Shown here: piece by piece, positions 1 through 9,579 of the stretch | Layout: every line of letters starts with the position of its first letter | How positions within the stretch are numbered: position 1 is the stretch's first letter | Assembly (NCBI GenBank): GCA_001599935.1 | Contig: BCIJ01000024.1 | Location: 186,001-250,000 of the forward strand | From: Holtermannia corniformis | Taxonomy: Eukaryota > Basidiomycota > Tremellomycetes > Holtermanniales | Length of the DNA stretch: 64,000 bases | Direction of reading: 5' to 3' | The notes under the pieces: model-generated | Seen by the model: only the letters and a program-made list of their open reading frames with translations | Databases searched by the model: none | What the model was told of the DNA's origin: nothing | Made by a program: the position numbers and the translations under genes

Positions 1-309
1 AGATGAGGCGGAATGGCCGATGGCGGGTTGGGTGCCATGGTGTGGATGTCTAGCTGTCCGTTGCCCACCTGCTGTCTTGACAGTGCTGCTGCTCGCTGCC
101 GTCGCTGCACAAAGTATTACAGGTTGTTTGTCAGCACAAACGGCGTCACCGTCCGATCTGCTTCCGGCCGAATCCTGCATCCCGGTACAATCTTGACCGT
201 GGCGGCAAGTGTGGTGGCACTGAACATGGTATGTAGTGTACTCTTTGTACTCTTTGTAGATATATCACAGTACGCACAGCGCACACAGCCACTTGAACAC
301 CATGATCCA
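1..309. other. no gene recognised at left edge
   Basis: This stretch lies downstream of the minus-strand PPR gene that ends at 310. The open frames crossing it are short, carry no recognisable domain and overlap the PPR gene antisense. It probably holds the 3' untranslated region and terminator of that gene. Confidence 0.4.
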
Positions 310-2366
310 TCACGGCTGCTCACTCTGCCGCCGCGCTTCGGCCTCGTGCCCACCATCGCCACCTCTCCTACCATGCCTCGCCGTCTCCGTCTCCCTGGTA
401 GTACCCTTGTCGGCCCAAGCGCGTCGTTTATCATTCACCATCCTATCCCTCGCTCGTCGCTCCCCACCGCCCTCTCGCTCCTCCCTTCGTCGCTGTTCTC
501 CACCACTCTGCACAAAGCGCAGTAGCTCACCCTGGAGCTTATATCCCGCCCCCTCCAGCTCTTCCACAGCGACGCGCCAGCGCTGATCCTTGACGGCCAC
601 GAGCTTGCGTACGAGCGCTTCGTACACTGCGAACCGGGGTGCGTGCCCTGCGCTCTTCATCTGCTCGAGAAAGTAGAACGCGTCTTCGTACGTTGGCTGG
701 CTCAGGCAGAGCAACACCATGCGCTCATACGTCACCTCGTCGGGCTTCAGTGCAGGTTCGAGCGCAGACATCTCGCTCAGCAGCGTGTCGCCTAGAGGTC
801 GGTGCCGAGCCTCGATCGCGGCCGAAAGTACCAGGTTGTACGTCTCGATCGTCGGTCTCACCTTGAGATCCCGTGCCGCCGCCTGGGTCGCCCGAGCCCG
901 CTGCAGGTCCTTCAACCGAACAGCAGCCTCGATCAACGCGTTCATCGCCGTAACGTCTACGACGTCGCCGCGCTCAACCATATCCTCGAGCGCATAGAAC
1001 GCTTCGTCTAGGATCTCGCGGCTCTGCGCGAGCACGTTGACGATCGGGCTCGCGGTCGCGCTCGTCGGCTCGAGGCCAGCGCTACGGATCGTCGAGAGCA
1101 CAGAAATGGCGTCGGGAACTTTGCCGGCGTGGCAAAAGGCTTCGAGCAGCGGTGCAAGGTGGTGTTCGCCTGCGCGAACGGAGAGTTGAGGAAGGAACGA
1201 GAGGGCAGACGTTGCGAGCTCGGGCTTGCCCCAGCGACCTGCAGCGCCGAGCACGGCGAGGATGAGCCCCTCTTCCGGGACGAACCGGCTCGACCCGGCA
1301 GTCTGTTGCCAGGCCAGCTCTACCCCCTCGATCTGCACAAAGTCAGCAATGTTCAACTCGCTCACGCAACACTCACAAACTGCTCGAGAGCACTACACCG
1401 CAGAATCTCAACCCAGACGGCCGGCTCGACAATTCTAAGCCCGAGTCTCTCCTCCAGATCCACCAGGCCAATCGCCAACCTCGGCATCCCCCACGCACAC
1501 GCCGCGGCAATCGCCTGCCGCATCTGCTGTACGTCGGGCTTCATCTCCTTGGTTTGCATCTCATGCACGAGTAGCATGACCTGCTCGATCGATTGCGTTC
1601 CGAGTGCCGGACGGAGCAGAGCGCGATACGTATCGGGACTGGGTTGCACCCGGGCGTCGGAGAGGTGTAGGAGTAGAGAGTGGAGGAGGTGTGGGTGGGG
1701 GCCGGCAGCATGTAGGAGGATATCAAACCCTTCGATCCCGAGGTCGAGCCCGGCCGCCCGTGCGTCCTCGTACAGCCCGAGCGTGAGCTTCCACCCTAGC
1801 CCTTCACGCCCTTCAGCCGTCTCGGCCGGTTCTCGTTCGGCAGCCGTCTTGTAGACCACCTCTTCCGCTTCCTCTGTCAATGTCGGCACCTCCAGCCCAA
1901 CACCCAGAGCATACGCTCCCCGTCGATGCGTGTAATCGGCCGCCGCTTTCAACGCCTCGAGGTAGTCTTCCTTCATCGCATACTCTTTCCGCGCAAACTC
2001 GTCCAGCACCGTCGCGAGGCTCCGCGGCGCCTCGTATCGCTTCGCCTTGGTCTTGTTCAACTGAGGTGAAGCCCGTGCAGACCGAGGATAGGGTGAACGA
2101 GAGTCGACAAGCAGTGATGCAGACGGAGGAGCCAGCCGATCGTTCCAGAGCTTGCGGCCTGTCGATGGCGGCTGACGCGCTCGACTCGCTTCTTTCAGCA
2201 GTGATTTCGGGATCTCTGACGACTCGGCTGGTGCACTGTCAGTGGGAGATCAAGACGCGGTGCAGCTCCGGAACCAACCGAAGAATGATGCTGCACGCAC
2301 AGCCGTCTGCCGCGCTGGAGAGACGGCGACACGGCCGAGCTTGAGCCTGATCAGCCGAGTGAGCAT
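310..2366 (-). CDS. mitochondrial pentatricopeptide-repeat protein
   Basis: Helical-repeat protein of the PPR class, likely binding organellar RNA. I read three exons: 2366-2275, 2235-1377 and 1332-310, giving about 657 residues. The start at 2366 opens a basic, acid-free N-terminus (MLTRLIRLKLGRVAVSPARQ) typical of a mitochondrial presequence. Several PPR-like units are visible, for example the helical block with TIETYNLVLSAAIEARH and the block with PDEVTYERMVLLCLSQP. The tail after the last repeat is highly charged (Arg/Glu-rich). The second intron (1333-1376, 44 nt) is clear: gtgagt donor, ctgac branch, gcag acceptor, frame kept. The first intron (2236-2274, 39 nt) is required because of an in-frame stop, but needs the weak donor gttccg, so exon 1 is less sure. 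Which transcript it acts on cannot be told. Confidence 0.8.
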
Positions 2367-2621
2367 GATGGACGATGATCAGGCGGGTTCTGCTATAAAG
2401 AGGGATGGCTAAGTCGATGCAACGTTGTGTCGCAACAAGGGACTTTTTGGTGGTCAAGTTGTGTCACGTGATAAGCCTGGCTGCGGTCGACGCCGGTCGT
2501 TGCACAAGCTACGAGACCGTTTTCAGTGTAGTACAGGAGCTGTATGGATGACTTGACAACAGTCTGATTGGTGCGGCTACAAGCCAGCAAAAAGAAAGGC
2601 CCATGAGAAGACAAAAAGGAA

Positions 2622-2693
2622 CTTCCGAGCCGGGAATTGAACCCGGGACTCCCGCGTGACAAGCGAGCGTACTAGCCACTATACTACTCAGAA
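2622..2693 (-). tRNA. tRNA-Asp (anticodon GTC)
   Basis: The reverse strand folds into a complete 72-nt cloverleaf. The acceptor stem TTCTGAG pairs with CTCGGAA (one G-T wobble), with discriminator G at 2622. The anticodon stem CTCGC/GCGGG holds the loop TTGTCAC (anticodon GTC). The T arm is CCGGG-TTCAATT-CCCGG. No intron. A T run on the transcribed strand directly downstream (A run at 2614-2618 on the plus strand) fits a Pol III terminator. Confidence 0.95.
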
Positions 2694-2831
2694 TTGATAT
2701 TTAATAATCTCTAACACGTTAATAGCATCAGCCCTGTGTTACCTCCCACTTGCACCTTTTCACTACATCGCTGCGTTGCCGTTCCGCACAATACAACAGA
2801 ACAGCCTTTATACAACCTTGCCGTGTTACGA

Positions 2832-4734
2832 CTACTTCTTGCCCTTTTTCTTTTTCGTCGGAGCCTGCGGTGGGGACTGCACGATCAAGCTTCCACCCGC
2901 ACCACCGTCCTCGCCCAGCTCATCCACGCGCTTGCCGACCTCGAAATTCATCATCAGATCGCGCACCGTCTCCTCCAGGTCACGCATCCCGTTTTTCAGC
3001 TGCTCATTCTCCGCCTTGAGTTCGGCAGTCTGCCGCTCCATCGCCGTCACTTTGACGCTGAGGCCGGATGATAGGGCGCGTTCGGAAGCGAGGGATGACT
3101 GGAGGGTACGTGCGAGGGCTGTTGATTTCTCGGAACGCTTGGACTGTACTTCGAGGTCTTGTAGCCGTGCGTTGAGGGTTGCGACTTGTGCTTCGTAGTG
3201 TTGGCGCTGGGCTTCGAGCTGGCTTGAGAGCAGGTAGGAATACTCGAGTGTGATATCTTCGATCTTGGACATTTTGTCCATGGCCATTTCGCTGGGACCC
3301 GGCGACGCGGTCGTGGGCGCGGTTGATACAGTGCTGACGGCAGCGGTGCGAGAAGGTGTCGCGGGCGGAAGCGGCCGCGGTGGTGATGTAGTCGAGAGCG
3401 ACGAGAGCGACGGCAGTTCGACTAGCTTTCCGTCTGTTCGATTTTGGATCAGCCTATGGACGTAGCTGCGCCATGTCAGTCAATGATACCTCAAGACACG
3501 CTCGCAACTCACTTGTCGCCTTTGTAATCCCAGACGCGCTGCGTCTCCAGCTCCATGGCAAACGCATGACCGGTCTCCTCCCAGTGCACTCGAGCGTGCC
3601 CATGACCTGGTGCATACCGTCCACAGCCGACATCGCCGCAGACGACACAGATCCAGTTCCGTTCCAAACTCTCGCAGTGCTTGCACTTGGTCAACCTCGT
3701 GACGCCGTCGCGGGGATTGTCGCGCGCAACCGAGCCCGATAGTAGGAGGTGCGACACTCGACAGACTGGGCAGCGCGAGTCACCCCACTTACGGAGACAC
3801 TCGCAGTCGAATGTATGTGCGCACGGAAGTGTCACTAGCCCAGTGACCGAGGAGTCGAGGCGCTCGAGACAGACTGGGCATGACGGCAACTCGTAGAGCT
3901 GCTTGTGATCCACATCGGGCAAGAGTGAGGTGTATACTGAAGGAGGAAACGCTGGGACTTCGATAGGATCGGTGGTGTCGCCGTTTGGATCGAGCATATG
4001 GAGCGCAAGGTGGTGTATCCGGATCGGATGACAGGTCTCTTTCGAGTCGAGCGACGTGAATTCCCGGCCTGTGAAGATGACGAGGAAGTCGGCAGCCTGG
4101 CGTGGATCGCGGAATTTGAGCAGGACTATTGATCGATTGGGCGTCATCGCCTCGCGGATCATACGGATGCCCTCGAGACACACTGCCCAGCCACCAACGA
4201 ACTCGAGAAAATCACTCGGGCGCATCCACGCGGGCACTGCGAGGATGGCCAGCAAACTGCCGTCTGCACCCTCGGCCCTTGCGCCCTCGGCACTGACGAC
4301 CGGTCGCCCGTCGAAATCTGGCGGCGGGGCGTGCTTAAAGAGGTGGATACGACCATAGCCTACGTCCGTGATCCCTTGAGCGTGCGGCTCAGCTTCGAGC
4401 GGCTTGGGTGCGGTATAGTGCCCGAGCAGCGGCTGCAAGGAGAGCTGATCCCGCTCGGCAGCTGTTGGCTGCTTTTGCTTCTTCGGCAAGGTATACGCAG
4501 GACCCTTGGTTGTATGCCGCATCGGATTGTCCACTGACTTTTCTCTCGTAAAGTCGATGAATTCGCAAGCTGGAAGCAAGTCAGCCAAGTGATCCGCGAG
4601 GCAACATCTCACGAACTGATCTCGCCTTGACCTGTCGACACCTCTTCCTCTGGAGCGGCAACGACTTTCCTACCCGTGTGCGAGCTAACTGCGATGACTA
4701 ACGAGTAGTAGTTTGAGTCTGTTGGGAATGGCAT
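2832..4734 (-). CDS. ETP1: BRAP2/ETP1 RING and UBP zinc-finger E3 ubiquitin ligase
   Basis: Homologue of human BRAP2 and yeast Etp1, cytosolic ubiquitin ligases with an RRM-like N-terminal domain, a C3H2C3 RING (CPVCLERLDSS ... CAHTFDCECL ... CPVC), a UBP-type zinc finger (CKHCESLERNWICVVCG ... GHARVHWEETGHAF) and a C-terminal coiled coil; all are present in that order. Start at 4734 (MPFPTDSNYYS). Intron 3466-3512 (47 nt) is unambiguous and restores the family motif DNYVHRLIQNRTDGKLVELP. The first intron ends at 4570; the only frame-compatible donor I find is gttcgt at 4616, since a gtgaga site at 4612 gives the wrong phase. The coiled coil (about 3287-2900) ends in a lysine tail. Divergent from the small gene at 4979. 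Confidence 0.92.
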
Positions 4735-4978
4735 AGTCTGTACAGACCATACACATTGACAGCAAGACGCGTACTAGCAACCGGGTGGCAACATGGCCAG
4801 AACCCGCGGATCATGAGTGGCGAACGACCGTGTGGCATTCGTGCGCTCCCTTGATCTGCTGTTCCCTTGTCAGGCAGGAGACCGTCCGCCCGACGATAGG
4901 ACTCCTTTGAGTATGAAGCTGACGGGTGGTTGATTGGGGACGCGCAAATGTCCCGGCCCCAGCGCAAGTGCCGGCACG

Positions 4979-5236
4979 ATGCAGTGCACTGACGGCAACG
5001 GCCAGCAGCTCTCGCAGGAATGCGACGCAGCGTGGGACGAAGCCAAGCCACTGCTATGGGCAATGATCATCGGGTATATCGTGATTGTGAGTTGCTTTGT
5101 GTGTGAGACTGCACCGCTCATTGAGGCAAAGTCACTGGCATTCCTCGTCGGAGGCATCTGGCTCATCATCAAGGTCGTCAAGATGTGCACCGAGCCACGT
5201 GAAGTCAGCGGAGACAACGCCAAGGCGACCGTGTAG
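4979..5236 (+). CDS. small two-helix membrane protein, unknown
   Basis: An 85-residue frame starting MQCTDGNGQQ; an upstream in-frame ATG at 4937 would add 15 residues. Two hydrophobic segments are visible, around LLWAMIIGYIVIVSCFV and SLAFLVGGIWLIIKVV, followed by a polar tail. A gtgagt...ttgag segment of 39 nt at about 5089-5127 could be spliced without changing frame, which would fuse the two helices; I cannot decide from sequence. No family recognised. Shares a 244-bp intergenic region with the divergent ETP1 gene. Confidence 0.5.
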   Translation: MQCTDGNGQQLSQECDAAWDEAKPLLWAMIIGYIVIVSCFVCETAPLIEAKSLAFLVGGIWLIIKVVKMCTEPREVSGDNAKATV

Positions 5237-5347
5237 ACGGACGAGGAGAGTTTTCCCCAGCCGACGATGCAGCCTTAGAATTGCATCATGGAAGGGAAAC
5301 GTGGTACAATCGCATCCAACGTTGAGTGAAGCGCAGTTTATCGCACT

Positions 5348-5551
5348 CTACGGGTGAACGATCTCGTGATTCCCCACGGGGGGCCGGGAGGCCGCAGCCC
5401 GCGCAGCGCTGTAGATACTGGAAGCGCTACCACCCGCCGTTTTCATGACCCACTGTAGCGCTGCCGAGTTCTCGGCCTCGCAGAACGACCCAGGTGTTGC
5501 GGTCGAAGGCACGTGCATGGTGTCAGGGGAAGTTTCGGTTGACTCGGCCAT
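5348..5551 (-). CDS. small hypothetical protein
   Basis: A 67-residue open frame (MAESTETSPDTMHV...). Low complexity, Ala/Ser-rich, no domain, no membrane segment. Kept only because it has an ATG start and lies in a gap between genes; it may be spurious. Confidence 0.25.
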   Translation of the reverse strand: MAESTETSPDTMHVPSTATPGSFCEAENSAALQWVMKTAGGSASSIYSAARAAASRPPVGNHEIVHP

Positions 5552-6510
5552 GGCTATCTGTGCTTTTGATTTGCTTTGGCAAGGGTGGTAGCGTGAGACG
5601 AGAGGGAGTACGCCAGCGCGAAGCTAGCTCTTATACCTTCTACCCGAAGCTCGATACCGAAAGGGAGTTCCGGCTTATCGCGCTCCGCTGTCTCTGTGAG
5701 CTCCACAGCGGATCACACAGGTAGGTGGAAGACGAGAGCGGGAGCAGTATACGCGGTGTACCAAATCAGTCCAACCAAAGTACCGCCTGGCCGAACCGGC
5801 GGAACTCCAACGCTGGCGTTCAAATGCAGTGCGCTGATAGCAGTCCTTTCTTTGCACTACCTTTGACGCAGGCGATGCGTCGCGTTCTAGTGGGCACTTG
5901 GCTGACGACACATAGCTATCAGAAGTACGGGGCGGACTTCCTGGAGTGATTTGGTTGGAGATGCGATAAGCTCGTGCCCTTCACCGTTCGGGGTGATCTC
6001 CCGACCACACAGGCTGGATCTCGTCGGTGGAGGCAAGTGTACACCAATTCGACAGAATCGACACGGTGCATTGCCTCCTTACAGCTCAACATCAAGGATT
6101 GAGACCATTGTACTCTTTGTTCTAGAACTGAATGGTAGACCCGAAATTGCATCGTCGTGGGGTATCAACTATACAATGCCCACCGCAGAGCTGTACACGA
6201 CGTTCCGGTTCTGGTGTCTCGCATGAGAGTGCCACCCGCTGGGGGCTGCACTACGGTCACAGTTGAGCCGACGACGAAAGCGGTCGCTCGAGCCTCGCTA
6301 GTGCTACAGCCGAGACTGAACCCCCGAGGGAACCCAATCGCTAGGCTGGACAGCAGCTTCTTCCACTCAGCCGTTCAAAGGAGGCGAGAAATGTTGTCGG
6401 GTCGGAGTGGAGTGGAAGAGATGCATGCAATGCAAAGCCTGGGTCTGATCGGAAACAGGTTGGTCGGTGAAACGTCGGACTGCATCTCGAGCTAGCAGAT
6501 CCTGTCAAAA
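5552..6510. other. intergenic, nothing recognised
   Basis: About 960 bases with only short frames of biased composition and no splice-consistent exon chain, tRNA or repeat that I can support. Confidence 0.4.
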
Positions 6511-6888
6511 CTAATGCGAGCCGAATAGCTGCATGCTACGGTCGAGTTCCTCGACTTCCTCGCCCCCTGTGAAAGCTTCGACGACATAAGGGGTGGCAGC
6601 GGCGCTAACGGCGCCAACAGCCGCCTTGACGACAGCCTTCTGGCCTCCCTGGTACGTGGACTGCCATGTTTTGGCGGCCATCTCACGACCCAACTGTGAC
6701 CAAGACGGTGACCTGGGAAGTTGACTAGCTGTTGTCCGACTGAGACTCTGCGGATCGCAGATATGTCTACCCAACGGGCATTCCCGGGATGTGGTCGTCA
6801 TGCTGGACGGCAGCTTACCGTCAAAGTAGGAGCCCGTCGTGTTCATCTCTTTGATGTAGTCAATCGTAGGCTTTGGACCGTCTGACAT
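6511..6888 (-). CDS. small hypothetical protein
   Basis: Frame starting MSDGPKPTIDYIKEM and ending MQLFGSH. A gtaagc donor after the codons for GSYFD and a caacag acceptor about 90 nt downstream keep the frame, giving a protein near 95 residues; unspliced it is 125. The C-terminal half has an Ala/Val-rich helix-like stretch (AVVKAAVGAVSAAATPYV) followed by an acidic segment. No family recognised. The organised start, plausible intron and composition make it more credible than neighbouring short frames. Confidence 0.45.
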   Translation of the reverse strand: MSDGPKPTIDYIKEMNTTGSYFDGKLPSSMTTTSRECPLGRHICDPQSLSRTTASQLPRSPSWSQLGREMAAKTWQSTYQGGQKAVVKAAVGAVSAAATPYVVEAFTGGEEVEELDRSMQLFGSH

Positions 6889-7851
6889 GTTGAAGACGTT
6901 GTTGGAGAAGCAGCGGCGACGTGCACCAGAGACACATTATATCTGAAATATCCGAGCTCTCAAGCCGACTTTGAGGGGCCGCGCTCGGTCGGTGCTACTA
7001 TCTGTGACGTTCGAAAGGACAGTCAATTAAGCGGAATGATCGTGCAAGTGGTCAAAAGGGTTGCATCGGCATGGGAGCAGAACGTTCTGGGGCATTCGCG
7101 GAGCGTGACCCATGATTGTGTCGGCGGGGCGGGGCAGAGAAGAGATACATTGGGAAACTACGGCCTGCTGAGATATCGGAATGCATCGTATTTCGACGGC
7201 GCGATACAGTATCGGTACTTGCCCGCAACGCATGTTGCGACCAAGACTCCTCTGCGAACCGTCCTGCCGGCCCTTGTAGGGCGCGTTTATCACTCTTGAT
7301 GACCTCGAGTTTCCGTAGGAAATGCCCGAGCTGAACGTTTGAGTTGAATCTTCAACGAAGACTATTCTCGACTACGTTGCCGCTGTCGTAAGCCATTGTC
7401 GCTGCGCTCTCTGGCGAATGTTTCTGGGAAGGACCTCGGGCCGTCTGGTCAATTGTATCTCCAGTTGGTGTGTCGAAAAGACTTTGATCAGAAAGGTTGC
7501 GGCTGCGTTTCGCTGTACTTTAATTCGGCATCGGCTTGAGGAGCAAATTGCCGATGACGAATCATGAAAGGTTCCCCAGCCTAATTGAAGCAGATTTGGA
7601 TGACTTTGAAGACTCGTGCGCCGTGCGGAATGCGAAAGAGCCGGGCGTAGTGTGAAACCGGCATCGTTATCGGCTGCTCGCTTGATGGAGGAAACAGTGA
7701 CCACCAGGCCAACAGTCGGAGCGTCCCATTGGGCTATGGTGAATGATCGTTGCCGCCGGCAGTGACATCAGTAAAGCATTTGCTCCCGCAGCACTGTCCT
7801 TTGCTTGACCGCCATTGAGCAGTCTGGGCAGAGTACTGTGCAGTCCTCGCA
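6889..7851. other. intergenic, nothing recognised
   Basis: About 960 bases upstream of the SCCPDH-like gene. The open frames on both strands are short and unlike any protein I know. Confidence 0.4.
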
Positions 7852-9459
7852 ATGGTATCGTCAGCAGAAAAGCAGTACACAATCTGTCTGTACGGCGCTA
7901 CGAGCTTCACCGCGACCCAGGTCCGTGCGCACCTCGATGGCCACCCACAGGCAAAGGCATTCTCCTATGTGCTCGCCGGACGCAACAGGGCCAAGCTCGA
8001 AAAGCTGCAAGCCGGAGATGAGGATGCGAGGCGGCACGACATCCTCGTGGTCGACCTGGAGAACGAGGAGCAGGTCAGGGGTATGGTCGAGAAGTCACAA
8101 GTGATCCTCAATATGGCCGGTACGTAGACCGAGCGGTGACCGTCCCGCCGGCTGATCTTTCCTCTGCCAGGCCCGTATGCTGTGCATCACGCAGAGAACA
8201 TTGTCAAGTGCGTATGATGATCCAGCCCGCAGCTGCGAAAGCTCATCAGAGTGCAGAGCTTGTGCTGCCGCCGGGACCCACTACGTCGATCTCGCTGGTG
8301 AAGCCGGCTGGGTCGGGTCAATGGTGGCTAAATACGACTTTTTGGCATCCAAGACGGGCGCTTGCATTGTTCCCTCGTGCGGCTTTGACTCGATCCCATC
8401 GTGCGTTCGTCAGCATCGGGCAGGTCACCCTGGGCTGACGGTAAACAGAGACCTCACTGTATACCTCGCTGCGCAGACCGTCCAGAAGCAGGCGGGACCC
8501 TCGGCCGGGCTGCGCACTTCCGAGGGCTTTTTCAAACTCAAGGGTGGCATCTCTGGTGGTACAATCGCAACAATGAATGCCGAGGCGAATGCAAAGGCTC
8601 AAGGGCGGCCCCATGGCGGTCGCAGCGAGTGGGCGTCGGTCAATGGGGTTGAGCGCCGCAAGTCCCACGTACATGGTTGACGCCCACATGCTGACATGAC
8701 TCAGCGTCTACCGCCTTCCAAGCCGTCTACTCGCATCCGCTGCTCCCCAACACCATCGGCCACTTCTTCCCAATGTACCCCTTTAACCGCACCGTCGTCC
8801 GCCGGTCATGGTATCTCCAGCGCTCGCTCCAAGCCGCCAAGTTTTCACCATCGACACACAGCGTCAGCGATGATCCGCAAGATCAGTTCGAGTACCGCGA
8901 ATCGATCGTCTTGCCGCCATGCAGGTTCCGTACGCTCCGTGCCGCCCTGGTCAGCTTGACAATGGCGGCACTCGGAGCCGTCTTCTTTGGCAGCAAGTGG
9001 GTCCGAGATTTGGCGATGAGCTGGTTACCAAAGGCCGGGACTGGGCCTGCTCTCGAGTGAGTCATGAGCCTCACAGCAGGCGAGGACATGACTAACACGG
9101 TGCTGCAGAAAGATGCACAAGGGCTACTTCAAGGTCACCAACGTCTCCCAGTCCAACACCAACCCGCCCATCAATGTCTTGACGACTATGACGGGCCAAG
9201 GCGATCCCGGGTACCTCTCGACCGCGTGTGAGTTCTGTGGTTGCGACCTCTGTCGCCAAGAGCTGATCAAGCATCAGACATGATTTCCGAATGCGCCCTC
9301 GGTCTAGCGCTTGACCACGCCCGGCTCCCAGTCTACGGCAAGCAAGGCGGCGTGCTGACACCGACCACGGCTCTCGGCGACGTCCTCGTCGAGCGCCTGA
9401 CAACCTATGCCCAGATCCAAGTCTCGAGCACGACTCTCGACGACAAGCGTGTATACTAG
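7852..9459 (+). CDS. saccharopine dehydrogenase-like oxidoreductase (SCCPDH family)
   Basis: Rossmann-fold protein of the SCCPDH/trans-acting enoyl reductase group. The N-terminus has a dinucleotide-binding strand-loop (ICLYGATSFTATQVRAHL), followed by LAGRNRAKLEKL, the GPYA segment, GTHYVDLAGE and CGFDSIPSDLTVYL, all family hallmarks. A hydrophobic segment near ALVSLTMAALGAVFFG suggests lipid-droplet or membrane contact, as for human SCCPDH. Exons read: 7852-8119, 8171-8211, 8252-8400, 8449 to about 8600, a downstream exon ending 9056, 9109-9227, 9278-9459. Between about 8600 and 8720 the frame before (SGGTIATMNAEANAK) and after (FQAVYSHPLLPNTIGHFFP) cannot be joined with a simple short intron, so this part is unresolved. 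Despite the name, a role in lysine biosynthesis is not implied. Substrate unknown. Confidence 0.82.
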
Positions 9460-9579
9460 CATTTCATCGTCTACCCTACAGCCGTTTGCGTTGCGTTTTG
9501 CGTTTGTATATACAGTACCGTACAAAAATGTCCACCTCTGATGATCCTTCTGAAATCAATTCCCTCCATTCGTTGCTGC

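Noticed and set aside
7852..9459. Lysine-pathway saccharopine dehydrogenase
   Set aside because: Motifs match the SCCPDH branch (GTHYVDLAGE, SGGT, hydrophobic segment), not Lys1/Lys9.
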